Assembly: GCA_945957405.1 (NCBI GenBank)
Contig: CAMFLL010000017.1
Coordinates: 1-41,124 of the forward strand
Length of the DNA: 41,124 nt
Direction of reading: 5' to 3'
Source: an uncultured Mycolicibacterium sp.
Lineage (GTDB): Bacteria > Actinomycetota > Actinomycetes > Mycobacteriales > Mycobacteriaceae
Shown: one piece after another, positions 31,876 to 40,820 of the stretch
How the letters are laid out: each line of letters opens with the position of its first letter
Position numbering within the stretch: the first letter of the stretch is position 1
Notes under the pieces: generated by a model
Seen by the model: the letters and a program-made list of their open reading frames with translations, nothing else
Told to the model about the DNA's origin: nothing
Database searches by the model: none
Translations under genes and position numbers: made by a program

Positions 31876-33069
31876 ATGAGCCCTGCCGACCCGGTGTATC
31901 TCGACCACGCTGCCACCACCCCGATGCATCCTGCTGCCATCGAGGCGATGACGTCTGCCCTGGCGTCGGTCGGTAACGCCTCCTCGCTGCACACGTCGGG
32001 CCGCGCCGCGCGGCGTCGCATGGAGGAGTCCCGCGAGACCATCGCGGCGGTCCTGGGTGCACGGCCGTCGGAGGTCATCTTCACCGGTGGCGGAACCGAG
32101 AGCGACAACCTCGCGGTCAAGGGCATCTACTGGGCGCGCCACGATGCCGACCCGGCACGGCGCCGGATCATCACCACCGCCGTCGAACACCACGCCGTGC
32201 TGGACTCCGTGAGTTGGCTCGCCGAGCACGAAGGCGCTGCGGTCACGTTCCTGCCGACCGAGGCCGACGGGTCGGTCACGCCCGCGTCCTTGCGCGCGGC
32301 GCTCGAAGAACACGATGACGTGGCCCTGGTGTCGGCCATGTGGGCCAACAACGAGGTCGGCACCATCATGCCGGTCAGCGAACTCGCGGCGGTGGCCGCG
32401 GAATTCGACGTCCCCATGCACAGTGACGCCGTACAGGCCGTCGGGCAGGTCGCGGTGGACTTCGCCGGCAGCGGTTGCTCGGCGCTGAGCGTGACGGCCC
32501 ACAAATTCGGCGGGCCGATCGGCGTCGGCGCACTGCTGTTGCGCCGTGACACCGCGTGCGTGCCGCTGTCACACGGTGGCGGGCAGGAGCGCGATGTGCG
32601 GTCCGGCACGCCGGATGTGCCCGGTGCGGTCGCCATGGCGGCCGCGGTGCAGATCGCCGTCGACGGTATCGCCGCCAACAGTGCGCGCCTGCGCACCCTT
32701 CGTGATCGGCTCATCGACGGTGTGCTCGCCGAGATCGACGACGTGGTGGTCAATGGTTCCCAGGAGCTGCGGCTGCCTGGCAACGCGCACTTCACCTTCC
32801 GCGGGTGTGAGGGCGACTCGCTGCTGATGCTGTTGGATGCCAACGGAATCGAATGCTCCACCGGCTCGGCGTGTACGGCGGGCGTGGCCCAGCCGTCCCA
32901 TGTACTGCTGGCGATGGGTGCCGACGCCGCCAGTGCCCGCGGTTCGATCCGGCTGTCGTTCGGGCACACCAGCGTCGAGTCGGACGTCGATGCCGCGCTG
33001 GCGGTGTTGCCCGCGGCCGTCGATCGCGCCCGGCAGGCGGCCCTGGCCAGCGCGGGGTTGGTGCGCTGA
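31876..33069 (+). CDS. iscS: Cysteine desulfurase (IscS/NifS family, Rv3025c-like)
   Basis: A 397-residue class V PLP enzyme that removes sulfur from cysteine as a persulfide. It opens [13 protein letters not shown]; the cofactor lysine is Lys210 in [15 protein letters not shown] and the persulfide cysteine is Cys333 in [23 protein letters not shown] closes the fold. It is the group I (NifS/IscS-like) type. ATG 31876 follows a TACCCT hexamer. Its TGA shares a base with the mnmA ATG (TGATG), fitting direct sulfur supply to the tRNA thiolase. It may also supply iron-sulfur cluster assembly, but no SUF or ISC partners are in view. Confidence 0.95.
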   Translation: MSPADPVYLDHAATTPMHPAAIEAMTSALASVGNASSLHTSGRAARRRMEESRETIAAVLGARPSEVIFTGGGTESDNLAVKGIYWARHDADPARRRIITTAVEHHAVLDSVSWLAEHEGAAVTFLPTEADGSVTPASLRAALEEHDDVALVSAMWANNEVGTIMPVSELAAVAAEFDVPMHSDAVQAVGQVAVDFAGSGCSALSVTAHKFGGPIGVGALLLRRDTACVPLSHGGGQERDVRSGTPDVPGAVAMAAAVQIAVDGIAANSARLRTLRDRLIDGVLAEIDDVVVNGSQELRLPGNAHFTFRGCEGDSLLMLLDANGIECSTGSACTAGVAQPSHVLLAMGADAASARGSIRLSFGHTSVESDVDAALAVLPAAVDRARQAALASAGLVR

Positions 33070-34142
33070 TGCGCGTTCTGGCCGCGATGAGCGGTGGCGT
33101 GGATTCGTCGGTTGCCGCCGCACGGATGGTCGATGCCGGCCATGACGTCGTCGGCGTGCATCTGGCGCTGTCGACCGCCCCGGGCACGCTGCGCACCGGA
33201 TCGCGCGGATGCTGCTCGAAAGAGGACGCCTCCGATGCCCGCCGGGTCGCGGACGTGCTCGGAATACCGTTCTATGTCTGGGATTTCGCGGAACGCTTCA
33301 AAGAGGACGTCATCGACGACTTCGTTGATTCGTACGCTCGCGGTGAGACGCCGAACCCGTGCGTCCGGTGCAACGAGCGGATCAAGTTCTCGGCGCTGTC
33401 CGCCCGCGCGCTGGCGCTGGGCTTCGACGCGGTGGCGACCGGACACTATGCGCGGCTGTCGGAAGGTCGCCTGCGGCGCGCCGTCGACGCCGACAAGGAC
33501 CAGTCCTACGTGCTGTCGGTGTTGACGGCAGAACAGTTGCGCCACGCTGCCTTTCCGGTCGGTGACACGGCCAAACCGCAGATCCGCGCCGAGGCGGCCC
33601 GACGCGGCCTGTCGGTGGCTGAGAAACCCGACAGTCATGACATCTGCTTCATACCCTCCGGGAACACGCAGGCTTTTCTCGGCGCGCGGATCGGCGTGCG
33701 CCCGGGCGCCGTGGTCGATTCGGCGGGAACGGTGCTCGCCGAACACGACGGCGTGCACGGTTTCACGATCGGCCAGCGCAAGGGTCTCGGCATCGCCGGC
33801 CCCGGTCCGGACGGTCAGCCGCGCTACGTCACGTCCATCGATGCCGACACCGGCACAGTGCACGTCGGCTCGGCGGCCGATCTCGAGGTCACCGAACTGA
33901 CGGGGGAGCGGCCGGTCTTCACGTCGGGCGCGCCGCTGACCGGTCCGGTGGAGTGCCAGGTGCAGGTCCGTGCTCATGGCGGCATCACCGACGGCGTCGC
34001 CGAGGCGGTGGACGGGCAGATCCGGATGAGGCTGCATCCGCCGCTGCGCGGGGTCGCACCGGGGCAGACCATGGTCTTGTACCGACCGGATGTGAACGGT
34101 GACGAGGTATTGGGCAGCGCCACCATCAGTGTGGCCCGCTGA
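33069..34142 (+). CDS. mnmA: tRNA 2-thiouridylase MnmA (TrmU, Rv3024c-like)
   Basis: A 357-residue enzyme that makes 2-thiouridine at U34 of Lys, Glu and Gln tRNAs. The PP-loop is [15 protein letters not shown] (residues 6-20). The catalytic cysteines are Cys98 in NPCVRCNE and Cys193 in [23 protein letters not shown] begins the central domain. ATG 33069 overlaps the iscS stop by one base. The gene ends 7 bases before a hairpin with a T-run. Confidence 0.95.
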   Translation: MRVLAAMSGGVDSSVAAARMVDAGHDVVGVHLALSTAPGTLRTGSRGCCSKEDASDARRVADVLGIPFYVWDFAERFKEDVIDDFVDSYARGETPNPCVRCNERIKFSALSARALALGFDAVATGHYARLSEGRLRRAVDADKDQSYVLSVLTAEQLRHAAFPVGDTAKPQIRAEAARRGLSVAEKPDSHDICFIPSGNTQAFLGARIGVRPGAVVDSAGTVLAEHDGVHGFTIGQRKGLGIAGPGPDGQPRYVTSIDADTGTVHVGSAADLEVTELTGERPVFTSGAPLTGPVECQVQVRAHGGITDGVAEAVDGQIRMRLHPPLRGVAPGQTMVLYRPDVNGDEVLGSATISVAR

Positions 34143-34149
34143 TCGCCTC

Positions 34150-34174
34150 AAACTGAGTGATTGCTCAGTTTTTT
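34150..34174 (+). terminator. Intrinsic terminator after mnmA
   Basis: AAACTGAG, TGATTG loop, CTCAGTTT and further T residues: a perfect 8-bp stem with a six-T tail. Its core (34152-34169) matches 13 of 18 bases of an inverted repeat at 34300-34317, so it may double as a regulatory site. Confidence 0.7.
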
Positions 34175-34299
34175 CGTAGTTCTGGGTAGACTGAGGACCG
34201 TCCGCCCAGACGTGTCGGCGTCGGTGTAATGCCTGTTGGTGGCTTAGAAATCGACATCAGAGCTCGAAATTTTCGGCGAATTTGCCGTTTCCTCTTGAA

Positions 34300-34320
34300 A
34301 CTGACTGGCCTCTCAGTCAG
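34300..34320 (+). promoter_or_regulatory. Inverted repeat before the second transporter operon, putative operator
   Basis: CTGACTG, GCCTCT, CAGTCAG form perfect 7-base arms 45 bases before the binding-protein ATG. ACTGACTGGCCTCTCAGT here resembles ACTGAGTGATTGCTCAGT in the upstream terminator (13 of 18). A TAGACT hexamer (34187-34192) lies between. TetR-type regulators use sites of this kind; the regulator is not in the window. Confidence 0.5.
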
Positions 34321-34364
34321 AGTGAGTCAGCCAGCATTCACCGCCGTATCGCAGGAGAACTCAC

Positions 34365-36050
34365 ATGGATGGCCCGCAAGCGAGCCGCCGTAGCGTGCTC
34401 AAACTGGCGATGGCCGCGGGGGCGGCCTCCGCTGTGGGTCTGATGTCCGCCCGCCCCGCGGCGGCGGGGCCGGCGCCGGCGCCCTTGGCGCCCGCACCGG
34501 TCGCGGCGCCGGGTCCCGGCACCATCGCCGGTGCACGCAGTGGCGGCGGCGTCACCACGGTCTGGACGGCGCAGCCGCAATCGCTGGACCCCGCCATCGG
34601 ATGGGATTCGCCGTCGTGGGAAGCGCTTGAGATGGTCTTCACCACGCTGCTGCAGTTCGGTGGCCAGTACGGGCAACCCGCCCCCAGCGCGGCGGTGGCC
34701 ATGCCCGAGGTGTCGCCGGACGGCACCGTGGTGACGGTGCGGCTACGTCCAGACGTGCGGTTCCACAATGGCCGGGCGGTGGTCGCCGACGACTACATCT
34801 ACGCGTGGACGCGGGTGCTCCGCGCCGACCTGGCCTCATGGGCCTCGAGCTACCTGCTCGGCATCGTCGGCGCCCAGGACTACTACGACGGCAAGGCCGA
34901 TTCGGTGTCCGGGTTGCAGGCCGTCGACAGCCACACGATCCGGATCACCCTGACGGCCCCGGACATCACCTTCGTCGGCCTGCTGTGCCAGCCCTACTCC
35001 GCGGCCGTCCCTCGCGAGGTCATCGAGGACATCGGTGAAACGGAGTTCGCGCGGCGTCCGGTCGGCACCGGCCCCTTCCGGGTGACCTCATGGGATGACC
35101 GCAACCGGCAGATCCAGTTCGACCGCAACCCGGACTATTTCTGGAAGGGCACACCGCTGCTCGACCGGGTCACCTACCGCTGGGGGATCGTGCCCGAGTT
35201 GCAGGTACTCCAAATCCAGGGCGGCGTCGCGGATATCGCCGGGGACGGCCTGACGGCCAACCAGTCGGCGCTGCTGCGGTCGCAGGGCTCCGACGGCGAG
35301 CGGTACATGCAGCCGATCTCCGTCCTTGGCGTGCAGTGGGTGGCGATGAACGTCGTCAACGGTCCGCTGAGCAATCGGGACGTCCGCAAGGCGCTGGATC
35401 TGGCGACGGATCGGCGCCAGCTCTCGCGGATTGCGTTCAACACCAACGAGCCTTGGTCACTTGCCTTTCCGAAGGCGCTGCCGAACTACACCCGCACCGC
35501 GACGCAGGTGGACTACGACCCCGACCGGGCGCGCCGGATGTTGAAGGACGCAGGGTTCTCGTCGCCCATCCGGCTCGAGTTCCTCCAGGGCGAGGACGCG
35601 CCCTGGCCGAACTTCGCGCAGATACTGCAACAACAGTGGGCCGATGTCGGTGTCGAGATCTCGATCAGGTCGATGGGCAAGGCGGCGTTCGACACGGCGA
35701 CTGTCAACCAGCAGGGCGACCTGTACGGCACCCGGTACTTCCTGGGTCAGCCCACCGGAATCGACATGGTCGCATCGAATTTCGTTACCGGTGCGTCGAT
35801 GAACTACACCGGCTACAGCAATCCGAAGGTCGATGATCTGACCGCGGCCGCCAAGGAGGCGCGCACTGAACAGGAGAGCAACGGGCTGGTCGCGCAGATC
35901 GAGCAGGTCCTCAAGGACGATGCCGCCGGGATCTTCGTCGGCAATCTCAACTTCATTGCGGGTCGCTCTCTGCGGCTGCGCAATTACCAGTACCGCGGCG
36001 AGGTCGGCACCTACTACGACCGGTTGTGGATCGGAAAGGGACAGGATTGA
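34365..36050 (+). CDS. Solute-binding protein, family 5, Tat-exported (second peptide-type importer)
   Basis: A 561-residue binding protein. The N terminus has a twin-arginine motif (SRRSVLKLA) and a hydrophobic core ending in ARPAAA; there is no lipobox, so it may be released or stay anchored by the signal. A Pro/Ala-rich linker follows (residues about 31-55). The family-5 body includes WTAQPQSLDPAIGWDS, LRPDVRFHNGRAVVADDYIY, RRPVGTGPFRVTSW and SNRDVRKALDLATDRRQLSR. ATG 34365 has an AGGAG ribosome binding site 7-8 nt upstream. It is first in an operon with two permeases, two ATPases, an MFS protein and an FAD enzyme. The ligand is unknown. It is distinct from the binding protein at 20829. 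Confidence 0.92.
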   Translation: MDGPQASRRSVLKLAMAAGAASAVGLMSARPAAAGPAPAPLAPAPVAAPGPGTIAGARSGGGVTTVWTAQPQSLDPAIGWDSPSWEALEMVFTTLLQFGGQYGQPAPSAAVAMPEVSPDGTVVTVRLRPDVRFHNGRAVVADDYIYAWTRVLRADLASWASSYLLGIVGAQDYYDGKADSVSGLQAVDSHTIRITLTAPDITFVGLLCQPYSAAVPREVIEDIGETEFARRPVGTGPFRVTSWDDRNRQIQFDRNPDYFWKGTPLLDRVTYRWGIVPELQVLQIQGGVADIAGDGLTANQSALLRSQGSDGERYMQPISVLGVQWVAMNVVNGPLSNRDVRKALDLATDRRQLSRIAFNTNEPWSLAFPKALPNYTRTATQVDYDPDRARRMLKDAGFSSPIRLEFLQGEDAPWPNFAQILQQQWADVGVEISIRSMGKAAFDTATVNQQGDLYGTRYFLGQPTGIDMVASNFVTGASMNYTGYSNPKVDDLTAAAKEARTEQESNGLVAQIEQVLKDDAAGIFVGNLNFIAGRSLRLRNYQYRGEVGTYYDRLWIGKGQD

Positions 36051-36994
36051 TCAGCACGACCGTGACCTCGCCGGCAACCGACCCCGTCGGCGAACGGAAG
36101 AACAAGACCTTCGATGTGGCCCCGCTCAGCCGTGCCGGCTTGCGCGGTGTGTGGCGCTCAACCGGCGGTGCCACCCTGATCGCGGGTCTGGTCCTGCTCG
36201 GCGTCCTGATCGCATTGTCCGTGGCCGCGCCGGTGTTCGGGTCGCCGACTCACATGTACGCCAATGGTCTGACGGAAGCGGGCCTTCCGCTGCCCGTCGG
36301 TAGCCCGGGACATCTGCTGGGTACCGATTCGCTCGGCCGCGACATGCTGGTCCGTTCGGTGTACGGCCTGCGGACCACGCTGTTCATCGCGATCATCGCG
36401 AACTTCACGTCATTGGCGCTGGGCACGATTGTCGGCCTCATCGCCGGCTACTACCGTGGCTGGCCTGAGCAGGTATTGATGCGCATCGTCGACATCTTCC
36501 TGTCGGTGCCCACGGTGCTGTCGGGTCTGGCCATCGCCAGCGTGATCGGCAGCGGCGCATCCGGCATCATCGTGGTGGTCACCGCGCTCTACTGGGCATG
36601 GACCGCGCGACTGGTCCACGGGGAGACCGCCCGGCTGCGCTCCCGTGGTTACGTCGATGCGGCGAGGTTGGCGCGAATACCCAGCCCTGTCATTATCTTC
36701 CAGCACATCCTGCCGCACATGGCCGGCCTGCTGCTCAACCTCGGCGCACTCAACGGCGCCGCCGTCATCATCGTCGGCGCGGGCCTGTCCTACCTGGGGG
36801 CAGGTATCGCACTGCCGACTGCGGAACTCGGCACCATGCTGGCCGACAGCTCCGCCAGCATGATCTACGCGCCGCACACGTTGCTCGTGCCGCTGGTCTT
36901 CACCGTCGTCGCCGTGCTGGCCTTCGTGTTGATCGGTGAGGGGCTGGGTCGTCGCGGTACTGAAAAGGAGCGGGTGTCATGGCTTTCCGCGTAG
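36047..36994 (+). CDS. ABC transporter permease (DppC-like), second importer
   Basis: About 315 residues and six helices. The N-terminal helix is LIAGLVLLGVLIALSVAAPV, then HLLGTDSLGRDMLVRSVYG, the family mark. The EAA loop is DAARLARIPSPVIIFQHILP. The start is uncertain: TTG 36047 overlaps the previous stop (TTGA) and has AAAGGGA 5 nt upstream; GTG 36026 would add 7 residues. The stop overlaps the next gene by 16 bases. It forms a heterodimer with the product of 36979. Confidence 0.87.
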   Translation: MISTTVTSPATDPVGERKNKTFDVAPLSRAGLRGVWRSTGGATLIAGLVLLGVLIALSVAAPVFGSPTHMYANGLTEAGLPLPVGSPGHLLGTDSLGRDMLVRSVYGLRTTLFIAIIANFTSLALGTIVGLIAGYYRGWPEQVLMRIVDIFLSVPTVLSGLAIASVIGSGASGIIVVVTALYWAWTARLVHGETARLRSRGYVDAARLARIPSPVIIFQHILPHMAGLLLNLGALNGAAVIIVGAGLSYLGAGIALPTAELGTMLADSSASMIYAPHTLLVPLVFTVVAVLAFVLIGEGLGRRGTEKERVSWLSA

Positions 36995-37896
36995 TACGAC
37001 GACTGCTGCTCGGCGTCACCACGATCTTCGGCGTCGTCATACTGACGTTCATCCTGCAATACGTCGTGCCCGGGGATCCGGCGCGCTCCATCGCCGGGCC
37101 CCGCGCCACGCCCGAGGTGCTCGACGAGATCCGGTCACAACTGGGGTTGGACCGTCCACTGTTCGCCCAACTGCTGCACTACCTCGCCGACGTGTGCACC
37201 GGCAACCTCGGCTATTCGTATTCGTTCGACCGCCCGGTGCTCGACATGGTGCTCGAACGCCTGCCCGCCACCATCTGGCTGGCCGCCGGAGCATTCGTGG
37301 TGCAGATCGTGCTCGGTGGCCTGTGGGGCAGTTGGGAAGCGCTGCGTGGCAAGCGAAGTACGTTGCTGACCACCATCAACGTCGGACTGCTCTCGATGCC
37401 GACCTTTGCCCTGGGCTACCTGTTGCTGCTGCTCTTCGGTTACATCCTGCACATCGCCCCGGTGTCCGGCGGAACGGGATGGGCGGCCCTGGTGCTGCCC
37501 GCGCTCACCCTGGGACTGCTGGGCGCTCCGTACTACGCCACGGTGGTTCGCGACGGGATCTCCACGACGTTGGGTTCGGCCCATGTACGGACCGCAGTGT
37601 CGAAGGGTCTGACCAGACCGGCAATCCTGCGATCCCACGTCGTCCGCAACACCCTGAGCCCGATCATCACCCTCGCCGGTATGGACATTGCCCTTTTCCT
37701 GTCCGGTGTGGTCTTCGTCGAACAGATCTTCGCGTGGCCCGGACTGGGGCAGTTGCAGGTCACCGCCTTCGATGATGTCGACCGCCCGCTGTTGACCGGG
37801 ATCGTCATCATCGGTGCCGTGGCAGTTGTGGTGATGGGCATCGTCACCGACGCCGCGCGTGGCATCGTGGATCCCCGAGCGCAGAGCGGCCGATGA
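36979..37896 (+). CDS. ABC transporter permease (DppB-like), second importer
   Basis: A 305-residue permease with about six helices, beginning MAFRVVRRLLLGVTTIFGVV. QYVVPGDPARSIAGPRATPE and LGLDRPLFAQLLHYL are standard periplasmic segments. The EAA loop is TAVSKGLTRPAILRSHVVRN. ATG 36979 has AAAAGGAG 8 nt upstream and lies inside the end of the previous gene. Its TGA is coupled to the ATPase ATG (ATGA). Confidence 0.92.
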   Translation: MAFRVVRRLLLGVTTIFGVVILTFILQYVVPGDPARSIAGPRATPEVLDEIRSQLGLDRPLFAQLLHYLADVCTGNLGYSYSFDRPVLDMVLERLPATIWLAAGAFVVQIVLGGLWGSWEALRGKRSTLLTTINVGLLSMPTFALGYLLLLLFGYILHIAPVSGGTGWAALVLPALTLGLLGAPYYATVVRDGISTTLGSAHVRTAVSKGLTRPAILRSHVVRNTLSPIITLAGMDIALFLSGVVFVEQIFAWPGLGQLQVTAFDDVDRPLLTGIVIIGAVAVVVMGIVTDAARGIVDPRAQSGR

Positions 37897-38783
37897 ACGA
37901 GCGAGGCGAAATCCCTGTGAGAACCGAAGCGGGCCCGGATGTCATGGGCGAGGAAGTCCGTATCGCCGGGGTGTCGGTGTCCTTCGGGACGACCGACGTG
38001 CTGCACGACATCAACGTGACCATTCCCGCGTCACGAACGCTGGCACTCGTCGGTGAATCCGGCTCCGGCAAATCGACTCTGGCGCTGACCTGTTGTCGAC
38101 TGCTCGAGCCAGGGCGGGCCACCACGGCCGGCACCGTGCACGTCGGCGACACCGAGCTGCTCGGGCTGCGTGGACCCGCGCTGCGCAGGGCCCGCTCCCA
38201 CATCGTCGCCTATCTCGCGCAGGACGCGTCCATTGCTCTCAACCCGTTGATGAGGGTCGGCGCTCAGATTGCCGAGGCCTACCGGGTGCGAGATCGGCTC
38301 TCCGGCAACGCCGCCCGGCAACGAGCGCTCGATGGGCTGGAGCAGGTCGGTATGCGGGATCCGGTGCGGACCTACCGGCAGTATCCCCATCAACTCTCGG
38401 GCGGTATGCAGCAGCGCGTGATGATCGCCATCGCACTCGCGTTGCGACCCGCACTGCTGGTTGCCGACGAACCTACCACCGCGCTCGATGTCACTGTCCA
38501 GAAGGAGATCCTGGACCTCGTGGTCCGGCTGCAGGCCGAGAACGGACTGACGGTGCTGTGGATCACCCATGATCTCGCTGTCGTCGCCGAGATCGCCGAT
38601 GAGGTGGCCGTCATGCGCCACGGCCGCATCGTCGAGCACGGGCATGCGGCACTGGTCTTCGACCAGCCGAAGCACGACTACACCGCCAGTCTGCTGGCGA
38701 ACTTCCGCGACGGTCAGGCAGTGACGTCGAAAGCCGAGCGGCTGCAGTCCATCCTGTCGCGTGAGCTCAAGGTGGCCCGATGA
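37893..38783 (+). CDS. ABC transporter ATPase (D-type), second importer, lacking the Cys extension
   Basis: A 296-residue ATPase. Walker A is GESGSGKST, the Q-loop [12 protein letters not shown], the signature LSGGMQQRV, Walker [13 protein letters not shown] and the H-loop WITHDLAV. It is shorter than usual OppD proteins and has no C-terminal Cys cluster, unlike the ATPases of the first importer. The coding start ATG 37893 overlaps the permease stop (ATGA). It pairs with the ATPase at 38780. Confidence 0.9.
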   Translation: MNERGEIPVRTEAGPDVMGEEVRIAGVSVSFGTTDVLHDINVTIPASRTLALVGESGSGKSTLALTCCRLLEPGRATTAGTVHVGDTELLGLRGPALRRARSHIVAYLAQDASIALNPLMRVGAQIAEAYRVRDRLSGNAARQRALDGLEQVGMRDPVRTYRQYPHQLSGGMQQRVMIAIALALRPALLVADEPTTALDVTVQKEILDLVVRLQAENGLTVLWITHDLAVVAEIADEVAVMRHGRIVEHGHAALVFDQPKHDYTASLLANFRDGQAVTSKAERLQSILSRELKVAR

Positions 38784-39559
38784 ACACCGACACCCGTGCA
38801 CGGCTCGGCGAGACTGTGCTCACCGGAATCTCGAAATCCTTTGCGGGGCATCGCGTGCTCGACGGTGTATCGCTGACGATCCGCACCGGGGAGACACTGG
38901 CCCTGGTGGGTGAATCCGGCTCCGGCAAATCGACGTTCGGGCGCATCCTGGTCGGCCTGGAGAAGCCCGACCGCGGTGAGATCACCGTCGACGGGCACAC
39001 GGTGAAACCGGGACCGCGCGCGGGCGTGAGCATGATCTTCCAAGATCCTTACGACTCGATCGACCCGCGGTTCACAGTGCGCCGCATCGTCGGCGAGCCG
39101 GTGCGTGGGCGGGCGACCGATCAACAGATCCAGGAGATTCTTGCCGACGTCGGACTACCCGGCCTGTCCCTGGACATGCGGGCGGTCCGGATGTCCGGCG
39201 GCCAGCGTCAACGATTGTGCATCGCCCGGGCACTGATCTCCGAGCCCCGGATCGTGGTGTGCGACGAGGCGACCGCCGCCCTCGACGCCGTCATCAAGAC
39301 CCAGGTGCTCGACCTGCTGTTGCGCGTGCAGCACGACCGCGCGCTCGGCATGATGTTCATCACCCACGACCTCGACATCGCGACCCGTTTCGCCGATCGC
39401 ATCGCCGTCCTCGAGAACGGCCGCATCGTCGAGGAAGGCACATCGGACGCCGTCAGCCAGGACCCGCAGCATCCGTACACCCAGAAGCTGTTCGGGTCGG
39501 TGCTGGCCGGTCATCCCGGCCACCGGCACGGACACGAATACAGCACCGACGATGGCTGA
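38780..39559 (+). CDS. ABC transporter ATPase (F-type), second importer, His-rich tail
   Basis: A 259-residue ATPase with Walker [11 protein letters not shown]-loop FQDPYDSIDPRF, signature MSGGQRQRL, Walker B IVVCDEATAALD and H-loop FITHDLDI. It is short like its partner and ends in GHPGHRHGHEYS, a histidine-rich tail that could bind a metal. This resembles short NikD/NikE-type ATPases as much as OppF, so a metal-chelate substrate is possible. ATG 38780 overlaps the previous stop (ATGA), and its end overlaps the MFS gene by 8 bases. Confidence 0.9.
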   Translation: MNTDTRARLGETVLTGISKSFAGHRVLDGVSLTIRTGETLALVGESGSGKSTFGRILVGLEKPDRGEITVDGHTVKPGPRAGVSMIFQDPYDSIDPRFTVRRIVGEPVRGRATDQQIQEILADVGLPGLSLDMRAVRMSGGQRQRLCIARALISEPRIVVCDEATAALDAVIKTQVLDLLLRVQHDRALGMMFITHDLDIATRFADRIAVLENGRIVEEGTSDAVSQDPQHPYTQKLFGSVLAGHPGHRHGHEYSTDDG

Positions 39560-40820
39560 CCCACGCATCGACGCCGTCGATACCGAGCATGATGCCGGAT
39601 ATCGACGGCTGCTTCAGTTCCAGGGCGTTCCGTTGGTGATGGCGTCCTCGGTGCTGGCCCGGCTGCCGAACGGTATGACCAGTGTCCTGATCGTGCTGCT
39701 GGTCAACCGATCGGCGGGCTCGTTCGTCCTGGCGGGCCTGGCCGTGGCCGCGAACTCGATCGGATACGCCGGGGTGTCACCACTTTTCGGCAAACTCGCC
39801 GACCGCGGCTACACCGGGCAGGTCCTGGTCATGGTGGGCGTGCTCCAACCCGTGACGACGGGTCTGTTCGTCGCCGCGGTCACCCAGCGGTGGTCGGTGC
39901 CGCTGTGCGTCGCGCTCGCGGCGCTCACCGGGGCCACCTACCCGCCCATCGGTGCGATCACCCGGGCAAGCTGGGGTCGGATGCTGCCCGGTCATCTGCA
40001 CCGGGTGGCCTACGGTACCGAGGCGATGCTCACCGAGACCATCTACATCGTCGGGCCTCTGCTGGCGATGCTCGCCGTGCTGGTGTCGGGGCCGGGCCTC
40101 GGCCTCGTCGTCGGCGCCGGTTGTGTGGCGATCGGCTCGATCCTGCTCGCCTTCACGCCCGGACTGCGGAGCCTGGGGGCGGCATCGTCGTCTGCGCGGG
40201 CGGGTGCGGCCTCGATGTGGACGGTTGGCTCGGCTGCGGTCCTCGCCGTCAGCACCGGCATGGGCGTCGCGTTCGGCGTGCTCGAGGTCTGCATCCCGGC
40301 CTTCGCGTCGGGCTTTCCCCGCGGCGAGGTGCTCAGTGCCGTGCTGCTGGCCGTGTGGTCGTCGGCCAGCGTCATCGGCGGAGTGGTGTACTTGCGCTTG
40401 AAGATCGGGGCCTCGGCACAGACACAGCTGCTGGTGCTGGTGCTCGGCAACGCCCTCGGATTCGCGGTGCTGGGTCTGGCCGGTGCACCGGTGGTGCTGG
40501 GGATCCTGCTGTTCGTCGGTGGGCTGTTGATGGCGCCCGCCGCCACCGCCGAGATGTCCGTCGTAGGCGTCGTCGCCACCCCCGGCCGGACCACCGAGAC
40601 GTTCACGTGGCTGAACACCGGCGCCTACATCGGCGGGGCGGCGGGTTCGGCCGCCGCCGGTGTGCTGATCGAGACCGTCGGCATCCGCGCCACGATGTCG
40701 CTGTCCGCCGCTTTCGCCCTCATCGCTGTCGCAGCCGCGGCAGCTTCCGTGGCGGTGCGTCACCGCACCCCTGCCCACCATGCTGACAAAGTCAACGCCG
40801 AGAAAGGTTGTACCCCATGA
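39552..40820 (+). CDS. MFS transporter in the second importer operon
   Basis: A 422-residue protein with about 12 helices. The motif A-like loop is PLFGKLADRGYTGQVLV. It has no motif C (exporter) in the usual form, and the N-terminal 25 residues are cytosolic and acidic. The C terminus is basic (HRTPAHHADKVNAEKG). It overlaps the ATPase gene by 8 bases and its TGA is coupled to the FAD enzyme (ATGA). Export of a modified product, or a second uptake route, is possible. The substrate is unknown. Confidence 0.87.
   Translation: MADPRIDAVDTEHDAGYRRLLQFQGVPLVMASSVLARLPNGMTSVLIVLLVNRSAGSFVLAGLAVAANSIGYAGVSPLFGKLADRGYTGQVLVMVGVLQPVTTGLFVAAVTQRWSVPLCVALAALTGATYPPIGAITRASWGRMLPGHLHRVAYGTEAMLTETIYIVGPLLAMLAVLVSGPGLGLVVGAGCVAIGSILLAFTPGLRSLGAASSSARAGAASMWTVGSAAVLAVSTGMGVAFGVLEVCIPAFASGFPRGEVLSAVLLAVWSSASVIGGVVYLRLKIGASAQTQLLVLVLGNALGFAVLGLAGAPVVLGILLFVGGLLMAPAATAEMSVVGVVATPGRTTETFTWLNTGAYIGGAAGSAAAGVLIETVGIRATMSLSAAFALIAVAAAAASVAVRHRTPAHHADKVNAEKGCTP

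Noticed and set aside
32127..34151. Minus-strand frame of 674 codons over iscS and mnmA
   Set aside because: Antisense to genes with all catalytic residues present.
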